Part shown: positions 16,834-25,100 of the stretch, piece by piece
How positions within the stretch are numbered: the stretch's first letter is position 1
Layout of the letters: every line of letters starts with the position of its first letter
Assembly (NCBI GenBank): GCA_902593675.1
Contig: CACJJI010000002.1
Location: 1-64,000, forward strand
DNA length: 64,000 nt
Direction of reading: 5' to 3'
DNA from: an uncultured SAR86 cluster bacterium
GTDB taxonomy: Bacteria; Pseudomonadota; Gammaproteobacteria; Magnimaribacterales; D2472
Made by a program: the position numbers and the translations under genes
Notes under the pieces: model-generated
Seen by the model: the letters and a program-made list of their open reading frames with translations, nothing else
Told to the model about the DNA's origin: nothing
Databases searched by the model: none

Positions 16834-19731
16834 TTAAAAATTATATGTCCATCTAACTCCGTAGGTGGCTTGTTCTCTAGCCCATATGCTTTTATTAAAT
16901 CCTAATGGAGCTGTAGCTTCACCAATGTGCATAATATTTTGCTCATCAGTAATATTCTGACCATATATGTCAACACGCCATTTTGGATCATCAACCGATG
17001 GGGTAATAGAAATCATTGCGTTATATTCCGTCCACGAAGGAACTTTATCCCACTCAAGATCAAACAAGCTTGTGTAACGCTCATCTTGTTTGTAGGCATC
17101 TAATCTAAAGTTAACGTTGAAGTTCTCAGTGGTCATGGTGTATTGAACACCTAAATTCATTGAAAGCTCAGGATGGGTTAATGTGTTTCCGCTAATATCT
17201 GAAAGTAATCCGTCTTTGATTGCATCAGCTGGATTGCAACCAAGGATGGCACAAGCAGTATTTACCATCACAGATGCATAGAGATCTCTAGAAGCAGTTA
17301 AGGAAGGTAGATGGCCTGGAGTTACATTCGGCAAGAAACTTACCGGAGTTGGTTGACCAGATACTCTATCACCATGGAATTCAGCAGGCACAATAATTGC
17401 CTGAGCAGGACCCCAAAGTCCACCCTGCCACATGTTCCAGATTACAGTCGCTACATCTTTTCTGACTACAAAAACTTCACCATCTGCAGCATTTTTCATT
17501 AAATGCCAATTGCCACAACCCGAGGTTAAGCAAAGGTCAGCATTTGCTGGATTCATAACCATTTCACCGCTGGCAATTTCAGATTCTTCCCAAGCAATAC
17601 CCATATTAAACTGCCATTGAGGAGCGTTTATAGGCACCCAAATAAACTCACTTTCAAACCCAAACATATCCACATCAATACCTTCATTGACACGAGTTTT
17701 ATTTTGGATTTTTGTCACTTGATAGTCTTCGGCATCATACATATATGCCGCAGCATTCCATCGCATGCCTTGTGCTGGGAAATCTGCTTTAAAACCAATC
17801 TCAAATGCCGTTAACTCAGTTGACGGAAAGACTTGCGGAGTATCAGGATATTTTGCTGGATCCAATGGAGGGTTAAAGCCTCCTCCCTTAAAGCCCTTTG
17901 AAATTGATCCATAAACAAGGGTATTGTCATTTAATACATAATCCACAACGAAACGACCTGTATTATTTGCATATTCTGTCTCTGGATCACCAGGAGTTCC
18001 TGATGCATACCAAGACTGACCAAATGCTGGAATAGATTGTCCAGGTAATGCAGTGAATCCATTACCTTGGCTGCCAAAACCAACTACGCTTAAGAATGGT
18101 GAGCGACCATACTGTTCTTTATAGTCCTCTGTTCTCCTCAAGCCCAAGGTGTATTTCAATCTATCATTAGGCTGATAGTAAATCTCACCGAAAATAGCTG
18201 AGCTTCTGGCGGCTGAAATGGTTGAACTTCTAAATAATGGAGCATATAGCTGAACAAATCCCTGTGGAAGCCCGCCAGTTAAAACTCCTGGAGGAAATAA
18301 AGCCAAAGCGTCTAAACCATTTGCAGCAATATCATAGACACTTTTTCCAGAAGACTCTGTATGAATTGCACCCAATAAATAATTCCAATTTCCATCTAAA
18401 CTTGATTGAAATCGTACCTCGGTAACTTCATTTTCACCTTCAGGGTTATACTGACGATCAAAACCATCTGGAAAGTTCATGATATCTGTAATACAGCCAC
18501 CATATGAACCCAAGGTTCCATCATCAAGTTTGCAGTTTGGACCATAACCTGTCATGGGCACATACCCACCAGGAAAATATGGATTGTCCTTAAATCGAAG
18601 TCGATCGTACTCTTCAGACTCATACACTCCTGTTCGGTCATAGAGCCTGTCTTTTCTAGAATGAGATAAGGTCATGTCCCAATTATCATTGATCGAATGA
18701 TTAATGATGAGCTGCGTAATATCTTGATCAATGATGTATCTTGGATTACCTCTGTTGTTGGATTGCCAAAAGCCTTTAGGAGCACCAGACATATCTGTGA
18801 CTGGCGTGTAATCTAAGATGCCAGTCAGAATTGCCAAATTTTCTACAAAGGTTGCCATTGGATGAGTTAACTCATGAACTAAAGGGGCACCTGGAGTACA
18901 ACCAACTGCAACAGAAGGATCACGCTTACAATATCTGTTATTTACATAGTGACGAGTAGAGTCTTCCTCGTAATGATCATGTACAAATAAAATATCTGTG
19001 TTATCACTAAGCTGCCATGCAAAAGAAAATCTATAAGCGGAAGAATCTCTATTATTAATATGCGACGTAGGCGCTTTGGAGTATATATTTTCTATATCTC
19101 CATCTCGTTCAACAGACATAAATGCCAATCGAGCAGCCATGTTATCGTTTAAAGGATAATTAACGGTGTATCTAATTTTCTCTAGATTATAGTCACCTAG
19201 ATCAACTGAAACCTTTTGTGTTACTTCATCAAATCTTGGTCTGGCTGATATAAGATTGATCGCCCCTCCTACAGAATTTTTTCCGTAAAGTGTTCCTTGA
19301 GGTCCTCTGAGCACCTCAATACGCTCCATATCTAAAAATTCACCATCCTGCATAGTGGTTGAACCAAGAGGAAGGTCATTCATATGGATTTCAACACCTG
19401 ACTCCGCTGTAGCCGAAACAGCTAAATTAGTTATGCCTCGAATATTAAATGCTCCACCCCTTGCATCAGCACCCTGAAAACTCAAGCTTGGAGTGACAAG
19501 TTGTAAATCAGATCCTGATTGAATCTGTTGATCCTCTAGCATCTCAGCTGTAAGTGCAGTAACCGCAATAGGCACATCTTGCAGGCTTTCCTCGACTCTT
19601 TGAGAAGTAACAATGACTTCCTCAATTGAATTGACTGCTTCATCTTGTGCAACAACTGGATTAACTGATAATAAAAAACTGCATGTAATTAATGGAATCC
19701 TTAAAAAATAAAAATAATTGTTAACTTTCAT
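16834..19731 (-). CDS. TonB-dependent outer-membrane receptor
   Basis: Energised outer-membrane transporter, ~965 residues. Signal peptide ending near VNPVVAQ, TonB-box-like EEVIVTSQR, then a plug domain with VPIAVTALTAEML, RGGAFNIRGITN, MERIEVLRGPQGTLYGKNSVGGAINLIS; the beta-barrel follows and ends in the terminal phenylalanine YGVRWTYNF recognised by the BAM complex. I chose the ATG at 19731, which has GGGGAG upstream and an intact signal peptide; a frame extension to 19779 adds a poorly fitting hydrophobic stretch. Upstream lies a divergent region shared with the exported amidohydrolase. The substrate is unknown; neighbours suggest an organic solute rather than iron. Confidence 0.93.
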   Translation of the reverse strand: MKVNNYFYFLRIPLITCSFLLSVNPVVAQDEAVNSIEEVIVTSQRVEESLQDVPIAVTALTAEMLEDQQIQSGSDLQLVTPSLSFQGADARGGAFNIRGITNLAVSATAESGVEIHMNDLPLGSTTMQDGEFLDMERIEVLRGPQGTLYGKNSVGGAINLISARPRFDEVTQKVSVDLGDYNLEKIRYTVNYPLNDNMAARLAFMSVERDGDIENIYSKAPTSHINNRDSSAYRFSFAWQLSDNTDILFVHDHYEEDSTRHYVNNRYCKRDPSVAVGCTPGAPLVHELTHPMATFVENLAILTGILDYTPVTDMSGAPKGFWQSNNRGNPRYIIDQDITQLIINHSINDNWDMTLSHSRKDRLYDRTGVYESEEYDRLRFKDNPYFPGGYVPMTGYGPNCKLDDGTLGSYGGCITDIMNFPDGFDRQYNPEGENEVTEVRFQSSLDGNWNYLLGAIHTESSGKSVYDIAANGLDALALFPPGVLTGGLPQGFVQLYAPLFRSSTISAARSSAIFGEIYYQPNDRLKYTLGLRRTEDYKEQYGRSPFLSVVGFGSQGNGFTALPGQSIPAFGQSWYASGTPGDPETEYANNTGRFVVDYVLNDNTLVYGSISKGFKGGGFNPPLDPAKYPDTPQVFPSTELTAFEIGFKADFPAQGMRWNAAAYMYDAEDYQVTKIQNKTRVNEGIDVDMFGFESEFIWVPINAPQWQFNMGIAWEESEIASGEMVMNPANADLCLTSGCGNWHLMKNAADGEVFVVRKDVATVIWNMWQGGLWGPAQAIIVPAEFHGDRVSGQPTPVSFLPNVTPGHLPSLTASRDLYASVMVNTACAILGCNPADAIKDGLLSDISGNTLTHPELSMNLGVQYTMTTENFNVNFRLDAYKQDERYTSLFDLEWDKVPSWTEYNAMISITPSVDDPKWRVDIYGQNITDEQNIMHIGEATAPLGFNKSIWAREQATYGVRWTYNF

Positions 19732-19910
19732 AGCTTTACTCCCCCTAAATAAGTAAGCAATAAATAAAAAACTTAACAAGTTAATGTATAAATTTTATTT
19801 ATATAATCTAGTAAACATAATAAATCTGGTGAATGCAATGAAAATCATTATTTTTAAGTCTGAAAAATTTTTTTTAGTAATACAATAAATATAAAAAAAT
19901 TATTTTTACT

Positions 19911-21581
19911 ATGCGTAATTTTCTGATCCTCTTATTGCTTATCTCATCTTCAATACTTCATAGCATTGAAAAAGCTGATTTAATAATTAGTTCCAATAAA
20001 GTGATTTTAATGACGGGTCATCAAAAAGCTCAGCCACTTTCGATTGCTGTTCAAAACAAAAAAATAGTCTGGATTGGATCACATACTGAAGCCAAAAAAA
20101 TTCAAGGACAACGCATTGACTATCACAATCAAGCCATTCTTCCGGGTTTTATTGATGCTCATGGTCACGCATCCTACTTAGCATTCGCCACACAAGTTGC
20201 AAACATTGCCTCTCCCCCAGTTGGAAAAGTTAAAACCATTAAAGATCTTCAAGAAAATCTCAAAAAATTTATCAAAGACTCCAATCTGCAGCCTGGCGAA
20301 TGGGTCATGGGGCTTGGTTACGATGACTCACTTTTAGCAGAACAAAGACACCCCACCAAAGATGATCTTGATGCAGTTAGCACTGATCATCCGATATATC
20401 TTATTCATGTCTCAGCTCATTTGGGTGCCGCAAATTCAATGGGCTTATCCTTGGCAAATATTAATAGTGAGAGCAATGATCCTCCCGGTGGAAAAATCCG
20501 GAGGTATGAAAACTCACTCGAGCCAAATGGGGTTTTCGAAGAAACTGCTGCCTACCCTCTTCAACAATTGGCCATGAGTGCCTACAAAGATCCAATTGGC
20601 AGCGTTAAAAAAGCTATGGAAATTTATGCTAGAAACGGGATTACCACTGCTCAAGATGGAGCCTCTAGCCAAGAAACCATTGCTTTAATGCAGGCAGCTG
20701 ATGCTCAAGGCATGATCAATCTGGATATTATCAGTTATCCCATAGGACAAAATGGATTAGATCAAAATCTAGATTCAATTAGTTTCGGTAACTATAAAGG
20801 AAGATTAAAGATTGGAGGCATCAAACTAATTTTAGACGGCTCACCTCAAGGGAAAACTGCTTATTTAACTGAACCCTATTACAAACCGCCTCACAGTGAG
20901 TTAGATTCGTATAAAGGCTATCCTCTCATTCCTCAGTCAGAAGTTTCGAAATGGGTAAAGCGGTATGCTGACCTCAAGATTCCCATTATGGCCCATGCCA
21001 ATGGTGATGCTGCAGCTGATATGCTTATTGAGGCTGTAAAAGATGCAGGCATTACTTCCGACCATCGAACCATCATGATTCATGCACAAACTGTTAGAGA
21101 AGACCAACTGGATCAAATGAAAGAACTAAGCATCATCCCTTCTTATTTTTCAACACATACATTCTACTGGGGAGACTGGCATAGAGATTCAGTCTTTGGA
21201 GAAGATCGTGCCATGCGAATAAGTCCGACAAAATCCACTCTCAATCGAAAAATGCCTTTCACCGTCCACAATGATGCTCCTGTTGTTCCACCCGATATGA
21301 TTAGACTGTTGTGGTCCACAACCAATAGAAAAACCAGGTCTGGAAAAGTGCTGGGTGAGGAACAAAAAATTTCTACCTATTCAGCTTTGGAGGCAATGAC
21401 AATTAATGCTGCTTTTCAGCATTTTGAGGATGATATCAAAGGCAGTATTGAGGTTGCTAAACTGGCAGACTTAGTGGTTTTATCAGATGATCCTTTAAGC
21501 ATCCCAGTTAATGAACTGCTAGAATTAAAAATTATGGCCACTTACTCTCATGGCAAGGAAATCTATAAAAATGAAAAATAA
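19911..21581 (+). CDS. Exported amidohydrolase (YtcJ-like, amidohydrolase family 3)
   Basis: Metal-dependent hydrolase with a signal peptide (FLILLLLISSSILHS). DLIISSNKVILM and NQAILPGFIDAHGHA give the composite beta-sandwich and the H-x-H metal motif; further barrel residues appear in PIMAHANGD, MIHAQTV and FTVHNDAPVVPP, with the C-terminal SIEVAKLADLVVLSDDPL typical for the YtcJ/AtzB-like group. Length 556 is normal. Related proteins act on amides, carbamates or cyclic ureides, so the substrate cannot be fixed. The gene overlaps the next one, an S9 peptidase, by 11 bases, implying joint expression and perhaps sequential breakdown of peptide-like or amide compounds in the periplasm. Confidence 0.9.
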   Translation: MRNFLILLLLISSSILHSIEKADLIISSNKVILMTGHQKAQPLSIAVQNKKIVWIGSHTEAKKIQGQRIDYHNQAILPGFIDAHGHASYLAFATQVANIASPPVGKVKTIKDLQENLKKFIKDSNLQPGEWVMGLGYDDSLLAEQRHPTKDDLDAVSTDHPIYLIHVSAHLGAANSMGLSLANINSESNDPPGGKIRRYENSLEPNGVFEETAAYPLQQLAMSAYKDPIGSVKKAMEIYARNGITTAQDGASSQETIALMQAADAQGMINLDIISYPIGQNGLDQNLDSISFGNYKGRLKIGGIKLILDGSPQGKTAYLTEPYYKPPHSELDSYKGYPLIPQSEVSKWVKRYADLKIPIMAHANGDAAADMLIEAVKDAGITSDHRTIMIHAQTVREDQLDQMKELSIIPSYFSTHTFYWGDWHRDSVFGEDRAMRISPTKSTLNRKMPFTVHNDAPVVPPDMIRLLWSTTNRKTRSGKVLGEEQKISTYSALEAMTINAAFQHFEDDIKGSIEVAKLADLVVLSDDPLSIPVNELLELKIMATYSHGKEIYKNEK

Positions 21582-23649
21582 TACTAAATTTGATCATTCT
21601 GTGATTTTGATTAAAAAATATCTTTTGGGCTTCTTTTTGATGCTAGCAATCTCTCCCATATCCAATGCAGATGAAAGCCTGACTTTATTCGAGCCAATGG
21701 ATGTATTTGATCTTGAGTGGGCAACTGATCCTCGTGTATCGCCTGATGGCAAAACTATAGTCTATGTTCGTAAATCCAATGATGTTATGAAAGATCGTGA
21801 ACGATCTAATTTATGGCAGGTTTCAGTAGATGGAAATGATCATAGACCGCTTTATTCAGCCTTAAACAGCATCAAATCCCCTCGTTGGTCACCAAGCGGA
21901 GAAAAGCTCGCATTTGTTTCTAATGATACTGGTTCGCAACAAATTCATGTGCGGTGGATAGACAATGGAGAAACTGCGGTCATTTCGCAATTACAAGCTT
22001 CGCCCTCGAATCTATCTTGGTCACCAGATGGCAAATGGCTTGCCTTTACCATGAATGTTAAAGCACCATCTGAGACTATCGCTGAGCCTCGCACAAAACC
22101 TGAAGGCGCTAGTTGGGCTAAGGGACCTATTACAGTAACAACAACCCGGTATCAGTATGATGGGCAAGGAATTGTTGAGCCTGCATATCGCCATGTATTT
22201 GTTGTTCCTGCAGATGGAGGTACTGCACGGCAACTCACTGAAGGTAATTTTAATCATTATGGGTCTCTGGCTTGGTCACCTAAAAGCACTCATATTTTCT
22301 TTTCAGCTTATCGCTCTGACGATTGGGAGCTTGTAACCGATGAAGCAGATATCTATTCAATAAATATAGTCACGAAAGATATTCAACAAATCACCAACCA
22401 ATCTGGTGCTGAACGTTCACCAGTCATATCACCAAATGGTAAGTTGATTGCATTTAACCAAGAAGAAAGGCGGCCTCTGGCCTACACGCCAGATCAAATC
22501 GCAATCATGGATCTGAATGGAAATAACATGCGTCTGTTAACGGAAAATCTAGATGGAGATGCGAACAATTTACATTGGGCTAATGATAGCAAGTCTATTT
22601 TCTTCGCTTATGATGAGCGCGGTATTAGAAAGATCGGTCAAGTCACCACAAAAGGTAAACTTAAAGAGATTACAAAAGGACTTGGTGGAACGACGCTTGG
22701 AAGGCCCTACCTTTCAGGGGGCTTTCATCTTGCTAATGATACTATTGCATTTACTCACGGGACTTCTGAGCGACCGGCAAATGTTGCTGTTATAAATGAA
22801 GAAGAAGTACAAACTTTAACAACCTTAAATAATGATCTTTTAAGCCACCGAAAATTAGGAACAGTCAACGAAATTACTTACAAGTCCTCCTTCGATAAAC
22901 AGGAAATTCAAGGTTGGTACATTACCCCGCCAGATTTTGATCCTTCAAAAAAATATCCACTGATTCTTGAAATTCACGGTGGGCCTCATCTAGCTTATGG
23001 GCCCTATTTCTCAGCTGAATTACAAATCATGGCAGCGGCTGGATATGTTGTTTTTTATAATAATTATCGCGGAAGCCTATCTTATGGAGAAGATTTTGCC
23101 CTTCTTTTGCAATACAAATATTCTAGCGAAGAAGATTTTGCTGATCACATGTCAGGCATAGATACGTTAATCGATCTTGGGTTTATTGATGATGAAAACC
23201 TTTTTGTTGCTGGTGGCAGTGCCGGCGGAATCGCTACTGCATATGCAGTTGGGTTGACGGATCGTTTTAATGCCGCTGTTGCTGCTAAACCCGTCATTAA
23301 CTGGTTAAGCAAACCGCTGACTGCTGACTCTATGGTCGGTCAAATCTACCATCAATTCCCAGGTCCTCCTTGGGAACATCTTGAGCATTACTGGAAAAGA
23401 TCGCCATTATCTTTAATGGGAAATGTGACTACTCCTACAATGTTGCTGACAGGCGAAAATGATCGAAGAACTCCTATATCAGAGACCGAACAATTTTATC
23501 AAGCCCTAAGATTAAAAGGAGTTGACAGTGCAATGGTTCGCCTTCCAGATACTTCTCATGGCATTGCAAGCAGACCCTCTCGTCTAATTACAAAGGTTGA
23601 TCACATTCTTGCTTGGTTTGAGAGATATAAAACTGAGACCACACAATAA
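21571..23649 (+). CDS. Exported S9-family prolyl oligopeptidase/acylaminoacyl-peptidase
   Basis: Serine peptidase with an N-terminal membrane/signal segment (LLGFFLMLAISPISNA), a beta-propeller of PD40/WD40-like blades (WSPSGEKLAFVS, WSPDGKWLAF, SPNGKLIAF) to about residue 430, and a C-terminal alpha/beta-hydrolase domain. The triad is visible in AGGSAGGIAT (Ser), LTGENDRRTP (Asp) and LPDTSHGI (His), with EIHGGPH as the oxyanion strand. I chose the ATG at 21571, preceded by AAGGAA, which overlaps the amidohydrolase by 11 bases; a start at 21550 is possible. It probably trims short peptides, including N-acylated ones, in the periplasm. Confidence 0.92.
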   Translation: MKNNTKFDHSVILIKKYLLGFFLMLAISPISNADESLTLFEPMDVFDLEWATDPRVSPDGKTIVYVRKSNDVMKDRERSNLWQVSVDGNDHRPLYSALNSIKSPRWSPSGEKLAFVSNDTGSQQIHVRWIDNGETAVISQLQASPSNLSWSPDGKWLAFTMNVKAPSETIAEPRTKPEGASWAKGPITVTTTRYQYDGQGIVEPAYRHVFVVPADGGTARQLTEGNFNHYGSLAWSPKSTHIFFSAYRSDDWELVTDEADIYSINIVTKDIQQITNQSGAERSPVISPNGKLIAFNQEERRPLAYTPDQIAIMDLNGNNMRLLTENLDGDANNLHWANDSKSIFFAYDERGIRKIGQVTTKGKLKEITKGLGGTTLGRPYLSGGFHLANDTIAFTHGTSERPANVAVINEEEVQTLTTLNNDLLSHRKLGTVNEITYKSSFDKQEIQGWYITPPDFDPSKKYPLILEIHGGPHLAYGPYFSAELQIMAAAGYVVFYNNYRGSLSYGEDFALLLQYKYSSEEDFADHMSGIDTLIDLGFIDDENLFVAGGSAGGIATAYAVGLTDRFNAAVAAKPVINWLSKPLTADSMVGQIYHQFPGPPWEHLEHYWKRSPLSLMGNVTTPTMLLTGENDRRTPISETEQFYQALRLKGVDSAMVRLPDTSHGIASRPSRLITKVDHILAWFERYKTETTQ

Positions 23650-23715
23650 AACAACTGTGATAAGGTTATGACTCATTAGTTTTACGATATAAATTTATAT
23701 ATTTTAGGAGATGAT

Positions 23716-24249
23716 ATGAATAAACTATTTTCAATAATTGGCTTGTTATTTATAGCTCAAATTATATTTGCTGGTCATCACGAATCTGGGCACATGAAAA
23801 AAGGAGCTGTTATTGGTTATGAGATCTCAGAGGATGGGACAAAGCTAGACATTGTTGCTGGAGATCCGTCTCTAGTAAAAATTTGGGTTGATTATGTTGA
23901 GGCACACAATCAACGCGATCTTGAAGCAATTGATAAAACTAATGCTGATGACTTAGTTGGCAAGGCTCCCAATGGGGTGATTGTGAATGGTTCTGCAGAG
24001 CATGCAGCCTTTCTTAAGAACTGGTTTGAAACATCTAATCCTGTGTGGGAATTTGTCTATGCCATGGCAAATGATGTACCTCAAGCAGACGGATCTATTC
24101 ATCATTGGGTAACCTCCTCTTATAAAGTAACCGATACCATTGATGGTAAAGAGGTCGTTGCAAGAGAATCTTTTGATGTCCGAATTGAAAACAATAAAAT
24201 CAAAGAGATTATAGTAGCCTCTCGACAAGTGCTTTCTGAAGAAGAATAA
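23716..24249 (+). CDS. Exported SnoaL/NTF2-like protein
   Basis: 177 residues with a signal peptide (KLFSIIGLLFIAQIIFA) followed by a His-rich stretch (GHHESGHMKKG). The remaining ~130 residues have the SnoaL/NTF2 cone fold pattern: IWVDYVEAHNQRDLEAIDKTNADDL, VNGSAEHAAFLKNWF, a strand-rich half with HHWVTSSYKVTD, and VRIENNKIKEIIVASRQV at the end. The gene has AGGAG upstream of the ATG. It lies 66 bases after the S9 peptidase on the same strand. SnoaL-like proteins are enzymes or ligand-binding domains; nothing here shows which. Confidence 0.8.
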   Translation: MNKLFSIIGLLFIAQIIFAGHHESGHMKKGAVIGYEISEDGTKLDIVAGDPSLVKIWVDYVEAHNQRDLEAIDKTNADDLVGKAPNGVIVNGSAEHAAFLKNWFETSNPVWEFVYAMANDVPQADGSIHHWVTSSYKVTDTIDGKEVVARESFDVRIENNKIKEIIVASRQVLSEEE

Positions 24250-24259
24250 AGCTTTTAAA

Positions 24260-24335
24260 TGGAGCGGGAAACCAGGTTCGAACTGGCGACCTCAACCTTG
24301 GCAAGGTTGCGCTCTACCAACTGAGCTATTCCCGC
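24260..24335 (-). tRNA. tRNA-Gly (anticodon GCC)
   Basis: Complete cloverleaf on the minus strand: acceptor GCGGGAA pairing with TTCCCGC, D-arm AGCTCAGTTGGTAGAGC, anticodon loop TTGCCAA within CCTTGCCAAGG, T-arm containing GGTTCGAACC-type pairing (TTCGAAC), discriminator T and an encoded CCA at 24262-24260. It is the only tRNA found in the window. Confidence 0.97.
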
Positions 24336-24428
24336 TTTTGAGTTGGTTAATATACATCCAAGAGAATATGCATTCAAGCTTAAAAAGCTGATATTCAAAT
24401 GGCTTAAAACATCCATCGGACATAAAAG

Positions 24429-24851
24429 TTAACCTAGGTCTGGGTTATGAGTAAAGCTATGCAGACTCTCATCTACTGGTGACCATTGATTCGCTGTAGA
24501 ACTCCAGAAATTCGAATCCATAGAGAGCCAAGATGAATCATTCAATGTTCCAGCTTTGATAAATTTGATTCCTGGATTTTCTTCAACAAAACTTATGACT
24601 GGTGAACCGCACTCTTCGCAGAAACCTCTGCTGATATGAGAACCAGCGGTTCCTTTGACAGTATAAAATTTTAAATTACCGCTTAAGGAGAGATCTTCTT
24701 CTGGGATCAATACGATTGTCGCTTTACCACTTCCCGTAGACTTCTGACAGTCTTTACAATGACAATGATGTGCAGAGATAACTTTGGAGCTATCAAACTC
24801 ATACTCGATCGTGCCACACAAACATCCACCTTTTATGATTTCATCACTCAT
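24429..24851 (-). CDS. GFA/CENP-V-domain zinc protein
   Basis: 140 residues with the zinc-binding pattern of the glutathione-dependent formaldehyde-activating enzyme (GFA) family: GGCLCGTIEYEF, HHCHCKDCQKSTGSG, and FCEECGSPVISF supply the conserved cysteines. Most family members, including this one, have no proven reaction; the prototype Gfa was proposed to bind glutathione and formaldehyde. The gene stands alone, transcribed towards the tRNA. The 249-base region upstream (24852-25100) contains a direct repeat and is shared with the divergent receptor gene at 25101. Confidence 0.9.
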   Translation of the reverse strand: MSDEIIKGGCLCGTIEYEFDSSKVISAHHCHCKDCQKSTGSGKATIVLIPEEDLSLSGNLKFYTVKGTAGSHISRGFCEECGSPVISFVEENPGIKFIKAGTLNDSSWLSMDSNFWSSTANQWSPVDESLHSFTHNPDLG

Positions 24852-24938
24852 TTATTTACCCCTAAAATTTTTATTAATGAATATAATAAGTTTCGCTAAT
24901 GAATATGCCAACAGAGACCATAAGAAATATCTATAATG

Positions 24939-25042
24939 ATATGTACCTTTTATATTAAAAAATTATGTTTTAATTAAATTCATATATAACTAATTTTTAT
25001 ATTAAAACAATTTAATATTCATAAAAAATATGTACCTTTTAT
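24939..25042. repeat. Two copies of a 15-bp direct repeat upstream of a TonB-dependent receptor
   Basis: ATATGTACCTTTTAT occurs at 24939-24953 and again at 25028-25042, 89 bases apart, in otherwise very AT-rich non-coding sequence between the GFA gene and the receptor at 25101. Exact 15-base copies containing GTACC stand out from the A/T background. They could be binding sites for a regulator of the receptor. Confidence 0.5.
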
Positions 25043-25100
25043 TTTTCAAAAATTAGTATAAAGTCATAATTAATTTTTTAATTCTTTAAGGGGAAATTCC

